From assembly GCF_008064635.1 (NCBI RefSeq), contig NZ_VRYZ01000004.1, positions 62,001 to 126,000 on the forward strand: 64,000 bases of DNA. The letters run 5' to 3'. The DNA comes from Parahaliea aestuarii. Its GTDB lineage: Bacteria > Pseudomonadota > Gammaproteobacteria > Pseudomonadales > Halieaceae. Made by a program: the position numbers and the translations under genes. Shown piece by piece: positions 25,668-33,504 of this stretch. Position 1 is the first letter of the stretch. Each line of letters starts with the position of its first letter. Under the pieces are notes generated by a model, which saw only the letters and a program-made list of their open reading frames with translations, searched no databases and was not told the origin of the DNA.

Positions 25668-27194
25668 TTATGCCCCGGCACTGCGCAGTGCCGCCAGCAC
25701 CACCTCCCGTGTGGCGGCGGGGTCGATCACCGCGTCGATCTCCAGGAATGATGCCGCCTCGGTGGCCTTGCCCATTTCGTAGAGCTGGGCGACCAGTTTG
25801 TTGAACAGGGCCTCGCGCTCGGCGGGATCCTCCACCGCTTCCAGCTCTTTGCGGTAGCCGAGTCGCACCGCCCCTTCCAGGCCCATGCCACCGAACTCGC
25901 CGGTAGGCCAGGCGGCGGCGTATACCGGCGCGGCAAAACTGCCGGCCGTCATGGCCATGGCGCCCAGGCCATAGCCCTTGCGCAGGAAAATCGCCACCAG
26001 TGGTACGGTCAGCGATGCGCCGGTGACAAACAGCGACGACATGCGCCGCACCGCCGCCGCCTTCTCGCTGGCGGGGCCGACCATGAAACCCGGGGTATCG
26101 GTGAGGGACAGCACCGGCAATCCAAAGTTGTTGCAGATCTGCAGAAAACGGGCGGCCTTCTCCGATGCCTCAGAATCCACGGCACCGCCGAGTTGCTGGC
26201 AGTCGTTGGCAATCAGCGCCAGGGGCCTGCCTTCCAGGCGAATAAAGCCGGTGATGATGCTGCGGCCGTAGACCCGCCGCAGTTCCAGGAAGCTGCCCTC
26301 GTCGGCCAGGGTCTCAATCACCCGGCGCACCGGGTAGGCCCAGCGCCGGTCCTCGGGGATCATATCGCGCAGCGCGCCCTGATCGGCGCAGTGCCAGTCC
26401 GCCACCGGCCCCTGGAAATAGGACAGCAGTTGCCGGGCCAGGCGGGTGGCGTCGGCCTCGTCTTCAGCGAGGATGTCGATCACACCGTTGCGAACCTGCT
26501 CCTCGGCCGGGCCAATGGCTTTGGCATCCACCACGCCCATGCCGCCACCCTCGATCATCGCCGGGCCTGCCATGCCGATCCAGGAGTTGCGGGTGGCGAT
26601 GGTGAAGTCGGCACAGCCAAACAGGGCCGCATTGCCGGCAAAACAGTAGCCGTTGTTGACGGCGATACGCAGCACCTTGCCGGACAATCCCGCCCAGGCG
26701 CGGAAGGAGCGCAGGTTGAGGCCGGCGATCTGGATGGCGACGTCAGTATCACCGGGTCGACCGCCGCCGCCTTCGGTGTACATCACGACCGGCAGGCCGT
26801 GTTCCTCAGCCAGCTCACAGATGCGATCGAGTTTGTGGTGGTGAAAGTAGCCCTGGGTACCTGCCAGCACGGCGTAGTCATTGACCACCACGGCGGCGCG
26901 GGCGCGCTCTGCGGGAATCACCGTGCCATTGATGGTCGCAGTACCGGTGATGATGCCGTCGGCGGCGGTTGCGCTTTGCAGTTCCCGATAATCGCGGCGG
27001 CTGCGCTGGGCGGCGACGGCCAGTTGGCCGTATTCGAGGAAGGTTCCCTCATCGACCAGGTCCGCGAGGTTCTCCCGGGCACTGCGGTTACCCTTCTCGT
27101 GGCGCTTGTGCAGGGCTTCGGCCCGCTCCCCGTCAAGGGTGCGGGCCAGGCGCTCGCGCAGAGCGGCGAGTTCGGGCCTTATTTCCCCTGCCAT
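25668..27194 (-). CDS. Acyl-CoA carboxylase carboxyltransferase subunit
   Basis: Protein of 508 residues with both crotonase-fold halves of a biotin-dependent carboxyltransferase (AccD/PccB/MccB type). The N-terminal helix ALHKRHEKGNRSARENLADLVDEGTFLEYG is followed by the acyl-CoA-binding GGGRPGDTD region. The second half shows VLSLTDTPGFMVGPASEKAAAVRRM and MAMTAGSFAAPVYAAAWPTGEFGGMGLEGAV. No biotin carboxylase or biotin carrier subunit is adjacent, so it must pair with subunits encoded elsewhere. It is the last gene of the acyl-CoA operon and overlaps the enoyl-CoA hydratase gene by 16 bases. Propionyl-, methylcrotonyl- or geranyl-CoA are possible substrates. Confidence 0.88.
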   Translation of the reverse strand: MAGEIRPELAALRERLARTLDGERAEALHKRHEKGNRSARENLADLVDEGTFLEYGQLAVAAQRSRRDYRELQSATAADGIITGTATINGTVIPAERARAAVVVNDYAVLAGTQGYFHHHKLDRICELAEEHGLPVVMYTEGGGGRPGDTDVAIQIAGLNLRSFRAWAGLSGKVLRIAVNNGYCFAGNAALFGCADFTIATRNSWIGMAGPAMIEGGGMGVVDAKAIGPAEEQVRNGVIDILAEDEADATRLARQLLSYFQGPVADWHCADQGALRDMIPEDRRWAYPVRRVIETLADEGSFLELRRVYGRSIITGFIRLEGRPLALIANDCQQLGGAVDSEASEKAARFLQICNNFGLPVLSLTDTPGFMVGPASEKAAAVRRMSSLFVTGASLTVPLVAIFLRKGYGLGAMAMTAGSFAAPVYAAAWPTGEFGGMGLEGAVRLGYRKELEAVEDPAEREALFNKLVAQLYEMGKATEAASFLEIDAVIDPAATREVVLAALRSAGA

Positions 27195-27961
27195 ACCGGG
27201 GCGCGCTTCTCGACGAAGGCGGTCACACCCTCAGTGGCGTCAGCGCTGTTGATGCACAGGTGTTGCAAATCCGCCTCGGCGGAAATGATCTCCGCCACAT
27301 CCGCTTCCATGGCCTGGTTGAGGGCCTGCTTGGCGTAGCGCAGGGCCAGCGGCGCCTTGCCCGCCAGTTCCTGGGCCCAGGCCAGGGTCGCCGGCACCAG
27401 TTCTGCGGCCGGCACCACACGGTTGCACAATCCCAGGGCCTGGCATTTTTCGGCGCGCAGTTTTTCGCCGGTGGCGATCAGTTCAAAGGCGCGCTTGCGG
27501 CCGATGGTGCGGGCCAGGTGCCAGGTCGCACCGCCGTCGGGTACCAGACCAATGGCGGCAAAGGCCTGGTAGATAAAGGCGTCATCGGCCATCACCGTGA
27601 GGTCGCAGACCATGGCAAAGGCACTGCCGATCCCCGCCGCGGCGCCGTTGACCGCGCTGATCCAGGGCTTGCTGGACTCACTGATGGCCATCAGTACCGG
27701 CTTGTACTCGTTGTTGAGCTGGCTGCGCACATCGAAGTCATCGCCCTGCACTTCCATCAGGTCGGCACCGGCGCTGAAGGCACGGCCGATGCCGGTGAGC
27801 ACCACCACGCGGATGCCTTCATCGGCGTTGACTTCGCTAACGGCGGCAGCGAGGTCGCGGCGCAGTTCGGCGCTGAAAGCGTTGAGGCTGTCGGGGCGGT
27901 TGAGGCTGACCAGGGCTACCTGGTCGTGGCGTTCAATGGTGACGGTTTCCAGTGTGGACAT
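27179..27961 (-). CDS. Enoyl-CoA hydratase/isomerase family protein
   Basis: Crotonase-fold enzyme of 260 residues starting MSTLETVTIERHDQVALVSLNRPDSLNAFS. The oxyanion-hole segments are GIGRAFSAGADLME and WISAVNGAAAGIGSAFAMVCDLTVMADDAFI. The next block (FAAIGLVPDGGATWHLARTIGRKRAFEL) has Asp where hydratases often have the second catalytic Glu (usually PE or PD), so it may be a hydratase or an isomerase. I chose the ATG at 27961 because the family N-terminus begins there; the frame stays open upstream. It overlaps the carboxyltransferase gene by 16 bases. Confidence 0.9.
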   Translation of the reverse strand: MSTLETVTIERHDQVALVSLNRPDSLNAFSAELRRDLAAAVSEVNADEGIRVVVLTGIGRAFSAGADLMEVQGDDFDVRSQLNNEYKPVLMAISESSKPWISAVNGAAAGIGSAFAMVCDLTVMADDAFIYQAFAAIGLVPDGGATWHLARTIGRKRAFELIATGEKLRAEKCQALGLCNRVVPAAELVPATLAWAQELAGKAPLALRYAKQALNQAMEADVAEIISAEADLQHLCINSADATEGVTAFVEKRAPVWQGK

Positions 27962-28004
27962 ACTGTTTTCCCTTGTTCTGGTGGCGCGTGTTGGTGGCGG
28001 CTGT

Positions 28005-29135
28005 TCAGTGGATACTGCCACTGCCGCGCAATTGTGCCAGTTCCTGCTCGCCAAAGCCCATCGCTTTCAGCACGCCATCGGTGTCTTCACCGAGGCTGCG
28101 GGCGCCGTGCTTTACCTCGGAGGGAGTGCGACTGAAGCGCGGGGCCGGAGACGGCTGGGTAACACCGTCCAGCTCCATATACGTGTTTCGGGCGACATTG
28201 GCCGGGTGTTTGGGAGCGTCGATGAAGGACAGCACCGGCGCGAAGCAGACATCGGTACCCTCCATGATCTGGCACCACTCGGCCTGGGTTTTCTGTTTGA
28301 AAATATCGGCCAGTTGCTCGGTCAGGGCCGGCCACTGGGCCTGGTCGTGCTGGGCCTTGAAGGCCTCCGGCAGTTTCGCCAGTTCCATCAGCAGGGCATA
28401 GAACTGAGGTTCGATGGAGCCCACGGAAATATACTCGCCGTCGGCACATTCGTAGGTATCGTAGAAATGGGCCGCGCCGTCGAGCATGTTGGCACCGCGC
28501 TTGCTGCCGTCCCACACACCGAGGGCCTGGAAACTGTGGAACATCCACATCAGCTGGGCAGCGCCATCGACCATGGCGGCATCAATCACCTGGCCTTTGC
28601 CGGAACTGGCGGTCTCCAGCAGGGCCGCCAGAATGCCGTTCACCAGCAGCATGCCGCCACCGCCCATGTCGCCCACCAGGTTCAGGGGCGGCACCGGCTT
28701 TTCACCGGCGCGGCCGGTGGCGTAGAGGGCGCCGGTGATGGAAATGTAATTGATATCGTGACCGGCGGCATTGGCCAACGGCCCTTCCTGCCCCCAGCCG
28801 GTCATGCGCGCAAAGACCAGTCGCGGATTGCGCTCAAGGCACACCTCGGGGCCAACACCCAGTTTTTCGCAGACGCCTGGGCGATAGGGGTCTATCAGCA
28901 CATCGGCGTTTTCCACCATGCGCAACAGCACCTCGACGCCCGCCGGGTCTTTCAGGTTGAGGACCACCGACTTCTTGCCGCGGAAGCTGACATCCTTCAT
29001 GGCCTTCGGGTCGGGGGCGCCCGCACGCTCGATGCGAATCACCTCCGCGCCCATGTCCGCCAGCATCATGCCGCCCATGGGGGCAGGGCCGATGCCCGCC
29101 AGCTCGATAACGGTAAAGCCGTTCAGTGGTCCCAT
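28005..29135 (-). CDS. CaiB/BaiF CoA-transferase family, alpha-methylacyl-CoA racemase-like
   Basis: Protein of 376 residues beginning MGPLNGFTVIELAGIGPAPMGGMMLADMGAEV (interrupted here for length), which is the AMACR opening. Counting from this Met, His126 (in AAGHDINY) and Asp156 (in LVGDMGGGG) fall exactly where the catalytic His/Asp of Mycobacterium MCR lie. The role would be epimerising 2-methylacyl-CoA esters so that branched acids enter beta-oxidation. The frame is open for 40 more codons upstream, but that region overlaps the SDR gene. It lies 10 bases after the type II HADH-like SDR. Confidence 0.88.
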   Translation of the reverse strand: MGPLNGFTVIELAGIGPAPMGGMMLADMGAEVIRIERAGAPDPKAMKDVSFRGKKSVVLNLKDPAGVEVLLRMVENADVLIDPYRPGVCEKLGVGPEVCLERNPRLVFARMTGWGQEGPLANAAGHDINYISITGALYATGRAGEKPVPPLNLVGDMGGGGMLLVNGILAALLETASSGKGQVIDAAMVDGAAQLMWMFHSFQALGVWDGSKRGANMLDGAAHFYDTYECADGEYISVGSIEPQFYALLMELAKLPEAFKAQHDQAQWPALTEQLADIFKQKTQAEWCQIMEGTDVCFAPVLSFIDAPKHPANVARNTYMELDGVTQPSPAPRFSRTPSEVKHGARSLGEDTDGVLKAMGFGEQELAQLRGSGSIH

Positions 29136-29145
29136 GTTTACTTCC

Positions 29146-29919
29146 TCAGCGCGGCTGCATACGGATAGCGCCATCCAGACGGATGCACTCGCCGTTGACG
29201 TAGTCATTTTCGGCGATGAACACCGACAGGTGGGCGATCTCGGCCGGCTTGCCAAGACGCTGCGGGTAACAGACGCTGGCTTCCAGCGACTTGTAGACCG
29301 GCTCCGGCATCATCTCGAACAGCGGGGTGTGAATCAGGCCGGGGACGATGGTGTTTACGCGCACACCGTAGCTGGCCAGGTCGCGGGCCATGGGCAGGGT
29401 CATGCCGAGAATACCGCCCTTGGACGCGGAGTAGGCCAACTGGCCAACCTGCCCTTCCATGCCGGCGATGGAAGCGGTGTTGATGATCACGCCGCGGCCG
29501 CCGTCATCGTTGATGGGTTCGTTGTTGGCCATCTGTTCAGCGGCGTAGCGGGACACGTTGAAAGTACCCACCAGGTTGACGTTGATCACCGGCATGAACT
29601 GGTCCAGCGGGAATACACCCTTTTTGCTCAGCGTCTTGCAGGCGCTGCCGATACCGGCGTAGTTGTTGCAGATGTGGATGGCGCCGAATTTCTCGACCAC
29701 GCCGGCAACGGCGCTTTTGACCGAGTCTTCATCGGCCACGTTCACGTTCCAGAAGGCCACGTTGTCGGCGCCCAGTTGGCCAATCACTTCATTGGCATTC
29801 GCTTCGTTCATGTCGAAGATGGCCACTTTTACGCCCTTGGCCACATAGGCTTCAACGGTGGCGCGGCCGAGACCGGAGGCTCCGCCGGTGACGATGGCAA
29901 CTTTTCCTGCGAGATCCAT
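29146..29919 (-). CDS. SDR, 3-hydroxyacyl-CoA dehydrogenase type II-like
   Basis: SDR of 257 residues with TGGASGLG (12-19), the NAD-type acid in VAIFDMNE, and the long segment GRGVIINTASIAGMEGQVGQ leading into YSASKGGILGMTLPMARDL. This combination (INTAS..EGQ.GQ.AYSASKGG..GMTLP.ARDL) is the signature of the HSD17B10/type II HADH subgroup that oxidises 3-hydroxyacyl-CoA and 2-methyl-3-hydroxyacyl-CoA. It fits the beta-oxidation step between the hydratase and a thiolase. No thiolase is in this operon. Confidence 0.88.
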   Translation of the reverse strand: MDLAGKVAIVTGGASGLGRATVEAYVAKGVKVAIFDMNEANANEVIGQLGADNVAFWNVNVADEDSVKSAVAGVVEKFGAIHICNNYAGIGSACKTLSKKGVFPLDQFMPVINVNLVGTFNVSRYAAEQMANNEPINDDGGRGVIINTASIAGMEGQVGQLAYSASKGGILGMTLPMARDLASYGVRVNTIVPGLIHTPLFEMMPEPVYKSLEASVCYPQRLGKPAEIAHLSVFIAENDYVNGECIRLDGAIRMQPR

Positions 29920-29948
29920 GGTGATATTCCTCTATAGCGGTATGGCAA

Positions 29949-31124
29949 TCAGAAATTGCGGGTGTTGAACGGAGTGTAGCCTTCGCCGAGACAGTCGCGA
30001 CTGATGATAATCTTCATCACCTCGGAGGAACCGGCGTAAATGGTTGAAATCTTGGCATCGGTATACTGCCGGCTGATGGGGTACTCGTCCATGTAACCTG
30101 CCCCGCCGTGCATCTGCACGCCGACATCCGCCACCTTCACCTGCAGTTCGCTGGTCACCAGCTTGGCCTTGGCCGCGTCCACCGCGGTCAGGGCGCCGGC
30201 GTTGAAGGCGCGGACACACTGGTCAACATAGCACTGGGCCAGGTCCAGTTCAGTGCGCAATTCGGCCAGTTTGAACTGGGTATTCTGGAACGCCGCCACC
30301 GGCTTGCCGAAGGCCCTGCGCTCCTTGACGTAGTCCGCAGTCAGGTCCCAGGAAAGCTGTGCAGCGCTGAGATAACCCACCGCGCCAATCAGCCGCTCCT
30401 CCGCCAGGCCCTGCATCAGGTAGACAAAGCCCTTGCCTGGCTCGCCCAGCACGTTGGCCCTGGGCACCTTAACGTTGTTGAAAAACAGCTCGGCGGTGTC
30501 CTGGGCCTTGAGGCCCATTTTCTTCAGGTTGCGACCGCGCTCGAAGCCCTCCATGCCGCGCTCCACCAGGAACAGGGTCATATGGTGGGGATTGTTGTCG
30601 GGGTCGGTCTTGGCGGCCACGATAACCAGGTCGGCATTGATGCCGTTGGAGATATAGGTCTTGGAGCCATTCAACACCCAGTGGTCGCCCTCTTCCACGG
30701 CGGTGCTGCGCATGCCGGCGAGATCGGAGCCGGCGTCGGGCTCGGTCATGGCGATGGCGAGCACGGTCTCGCCGCTGGCGCATTTCGGCAGAAAGCGGCG
30801 GCACTGCTCCTCGGAGCCGAAGCGGGTGAGGTAGGGGCCCACCAGGCGGCTGTGCAGCGAGTTGTACCAGTCCCCGGCACGGGCATAGGCGGTCTCTTCA
30901 ATGATGATCTGCTCGAAACGGAAGTCGGGATCGCCCATGCCGCCGTACTGCTCCTCCGGCCAGACCATCAGGAAGCCCTGCTCGCCGGCCTTGCGAAAGG
31001 CCTCGCGATCGACGATGCCGTTCTCACGCCACTGTTCCATCTGTGGCACAATCTCTGCGGCCAGGAATTTGCGGTAGGCGTCGCGGAACATCTGCTGTTC
31101 CTCGGTGAACTCTCGGGTCAGCAC
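29949..31124 (-). CDS. Acyl-CoA dehydrogenase
   Basis: FAD-dependent dehydrogenase of 391 residues, typical length. Conserved blocks are ETVLAIAMTEPDAGSDLAGM (FAD/substrate), WVLNGSKTYISNG and QMHGGAGYMDEYPISRQYTD. The C-terminal IYAGSSEVMKIIISR has a Glu (about residue 368) at the catalytic base position of short/medium-chain members. It is the first gene of the leftward operon ACAD, HADH-II SDR, AMACR-like, enoyl-CoA hydratase, carboxyltransferase. Together these suit breakdown of methyl-branched or terpenoid-derived acyl-CoA. It is divergent from the GGDEF gene across 132 bases. Confidence 0.92.
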   Translation of the reverse strand: MLTREFTEEQQMFRDAYRKFLAAEIVPQMEQWRENGIVDREAFRKAGEQGFLMVWPEEQYGGMGDPDFRFEQIIIEETAYARAGDWYNSLHSRLVGPYLTRFGSEEQCRRFLPKCASGETVLAIAMTEPDAGSDLAGMRSTAVEEGDHWVLNGSKTYISNGINADLVIVAAKTDPDNNPHHMTLFLVERGMEGFERGRNLKKMGLKAQDTAELFFNNVKVPRANVLGEPGKGFVYLMQGLAEERLIGAVGYLSAAQLSWDLTADYVKERRAFGKPVAAFQNTQFKLAELRTELDLAQCYVDQCVRAFNAGALTAVDAAKAKLVTSELQVKVADVGVQMHGGAGYMDEYPISRQYTDAKISTIYAGSSEVMKIIISRDCLGEGYTPFNTRNF

Positions 31125-31256
31125 AGTCGGTCTCCAAGGCTGAAATTCAATAGCCGGCTAGTATGGTGAGCGCCCTGAAAGCCAACAATGACCTGTGCCT
31201 ACAGATAAATTGACTTAAACTGACAACAAAAAACAAGGGGCTTAGGGGCAGATTCA

Positions 31257-32429
31257 ATGGAGCTGATGCTGACCGAAAACCAGACGCTACCACTCTACAT
31301 CCTGGTCTTCACGCTCACCTGCGCCCAGGTGCTGGTGCTGTATTTTCTCAGCGCATCCTACACGGCGCCGCAGGGGCTCGGGCTGTTCACCGTTTACTTC
31401 ATGGCATCACTGACCGGCTGGATACTGTTCGCTCTGCAGCAGGGCCAGGCCGGAGGCGCGCTGGGAGTGGACCTGGCCGCGATCGTCGCCCTGCTCAATG
31501 CCTACCTGCTGTTTCTGGCCTGCGGTCAGCGCGCCGGCATCCTGCGCGGCCGCTGGTTGCTGGCCGCCCTGTGCCTGGGCGCCGGGTTCAGCGCGTTCTA
31601 CCTGCCCCCGCAACGCATGTTCGCAGTGCAGCTTGCCGGCACGGCCCTGCTGTGGGCGGCGGCCGGAGCGATCAGCGCCACGCGCTGCTGGCGCAGCGCC
31701 AATGTCGGAGACGGCCTGATCGCCGGCGCAGGGCTGGGACTCGCGGGGGGGATGGTGTGGCTGTCGCTGGCCGGCGACGACAGCGCTGGCGGCCAGCAAC
31801 TCGCCCTGGGACTCTACGCCTGCGCCCACGTATTGGTGGCAGTGGGCTTTCTCGGGTCGGTACTGCTTGAGTACCAGCAACAGCTGTCCCAACTGGCCAC
31901 CCGCGACCCGCTCACCCGCCTGTTCAACCGGCGCGGCCTGGAGGAGTCCCTGCACCTGAGCCTGGCCGCAGCGGCGCGCCACAATACCCGTACATCGGCA
32001 ATTCTGGTCGATATCGACCAGTTCAGCCGCATCAACGACAATTTTGGTTCAGAGCTGGGTGATGAGGTGCTGCGGCAGATTGCCGAGGTGCTGCAGGACC
32101 AGTGCCGCGGCAGCGACGTGGTCGCGCGCATCGGCGGCGAGGAATTCCTGCTCGTGCTGCCCAATTCCGATGGCGAGGGGGCACGGACCGTGGCCGAACG
32201 CCTGCGCCAGGCCATCAGCGACAGTGTATTTCGCGCCGAGCGCCAGCGCATAGCGGTCTCGGTGAGCGCCGGTGTCGCTACCCTCGAGGGTACCACCACC
32301 GTGGAGGAGCTGGCGCTGTCCGCCGCTCGCGCCCTGCAGGTCGCGCGCCGCGAAGGCCACAATCGCGTGGCAGTAGTGGACCAGCAAACCCGCCTGTTCC
32401 GCACTGGCACCGCTACGGAGGGCGCCTAG
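31257..32429 (+). CDS. Membrane-bound GGDEF diguanylate cyclase
   Basis: Protein of 390 residues. Six or so membrane helices occupy residues 10-205 with no periplasmic sensor fold that I recognise. The GGDEF domain starts at ATRDPLTRLFNRRGLEE. The active-site motif is GGEEF at 293-297 and the inhibitory I-site RxxD is present as RGSD at 284-287, exactly five residues upstream. So an active, product-inhibited c-di-GMP synthase is expected. It is followed four bases later by the AraC regulator, suggesting one transcript. Confidence 0.92.
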   Translation: MELMLTENQTLPLYILVFTLTCAQVLVLYFLSASYTAPQGLGLFTVYFMASLTGWILFALQQGQAGGALGVDLAAIVALLNAYLLFLACGQRAGILRGRWLLAALCLGAGFSAFYLPPQRMFAVQLAGTALLWAAAGAISATRCWRSANVGDGLIAGAGLGLAGGMVWLSLAGDDSAGGQQLALGLYACAHVLVAVGFLGSVLLEYQQQLSQLATRDPLTRLFNRRGLEESLHLSLAAAARHNTRTSAILVDIDQFSRINDNFGSELGDEVLRQIAEVLQDQCRGSDVVARIGGEEFLLVLPNSDGEGARTVAERLRQAISDSVFRAERQRIAVSVSAGVATLEGTTTVEELALSAARALQVARREGHNRVAVVDQQTRLFRTGTATEGA

Positions 32430-32433
32430 CCCG

Positions 32434-33432
32434 ATGCGCAATCGCTCCATCTCGGTCTACTTCGCCCGCGCCATTCTGGAGAACGCGGTGAGCCGCGGTC
32501 TCGACCCGGCGGAACTGTTGCGCCGCAACCGCATCTCGCCACGCCTGCTGCACGAGCCCAATGCGCGTATTTCCATTGAGCGCTTCGCCGACCTGCAGGT
32601 CAGCACCATGCTGGCGATGGACGACGAGTCTCTCGGCTACGCCAACCGTCGCCACCCGGTCGGCTGCTGGTCGATGATGTGCCACGCTGTCATCGGCAGC
32701 GAAACCCTGGGGCAGGCCCTGGCCCGCCACTGCCGCTTCTACCAGTTGATCGACTTCGACATGCACCCCGAGTTCATCGTCGACGAAGACACCGCCACTG
32801 TCCGCGTCTTCAGCCAGCAGATCACTCCGCTGGCCCCCTACATGGCGGAACTGACCCTGTTCAACGTGCACCGTTTTGCGAGCTGGCTGGTGCAGGAGCA
32901 CCTGCCGGTACAGCAGGTCAAATTGAGTTACCCGATGGCCGCCGACGCCAACGACTACCGGCACATGTTCCTGGCCAACCCGGTGAGCTTCGAGGAGGAG
33001 GAGTGCGCCATGGTGTTCTCCCGCGCCCTGCTGGAAAAGCGCATCACCCAGAATGAACAGAACCTGCGCCATTTCCTGCGCCACCCGGTGCTGATCATGA
33101 TGACCGAAAACTACGCCAGGAACAGCTGGACCACCCGGGTGCGGGAACTGATTTCGCGCAACATGCTGGCGATGCCGGAGCTGCCAGAGGTGGCGGCGCA
33201 ACTGGAGATGCATCCCCAGACCCTGCGCCGGCGCCTGTCGGCGGAGGGCACCACCTTCAAGGACATCAAGAACCAGTTGCGCCGCGACACTGCACTGCAC
33301 TTCCTCGGCAAGCGCGGTCTGTCCATCGAGGAGATTGCCCACCGCTCCGGTTTCTCGGAGTCCAGTGCCTTTATCCGCGCCTTCAAGGGCTGGACCGGCG
33401 TCACGCCCTACAGCTATCGCAAGGGTATTTGA
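32434..33432 (+). CDS. AraC-family transcriptional regulator with arabinose-binding-type N-domain
   Basis: Complete regulator of 332 residues. The N-terminal sensing domain includes CHAVIGSETLGQALARHCRFYQLID, typical of the OruR/ArgR-like group. The C-terminal AraC DNA-binding domain shows MPELPEVAAQLEMHPQTLRRRLSAEGTTF and the second helix-turn-helix SIEEIAHRSGFSESSAFIRAFKGWTGVTPYSYR. It is four bases after the diguanylate cyclase. The ligand and regulon are unknown. It is of the same domain class as the edge-truncated regulator at 1-779. Confidence 0.92.
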   Translation: MRNRSISVYFARAILENAVSRGLDPAELLRRNRISPRLLHEPNARISIERFADLQVSTMLAMDDESLGYANRRHPVGCWSMMCHAVIGSETLGQALARHCRFYQLIDFDMHPEFIVDEDTATVRVFSQQITPLAPYMAELTLFNVHRFASWLVQEHLPVQQVKLSYPMAADANDYRHMFLANPVSFEEEECAMVFSRALLEKRITQNEQNLRHFLRHPVLIMMTENYARNSWTTRVRELISRNMLAMPELPEVAAQLEMHPQTLRRRLSAEGTTFKDIKNQLRRDTALHFLGKRGLSIEEIAHRSGFSESSAFIRAFKGWTGVTPYSYRKGI

Positions 33433-33441
33433 ACCGCGCCT

Positions 33442-33471
33442 GCGACAGGGCCGGCGGCGATTGGCTATAGT
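33442..33471 (+). promoter_or_regulatory. Candidate sigma-70 promoter for the DUF748 gene
   Basis: GCGACA (33442-33447) and TATAGT (33466-33471) are separated by 18 bases and lie 34 bases before the GTG start at 33505. Matches to consensus are 4/6 and 5/6. Confidence 0.35.
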
Positions 33472-33504
33472 GTCAGTGACGCCATCGATCCGAGAGAGTC
33501 TGTA

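Noticed and set aside
31125-31256. TTGACT at 31210 as -35 for the GGDEF gene
   Set aside because: No acceptable -10 hexamer occurs at 16-18 bases downstream.
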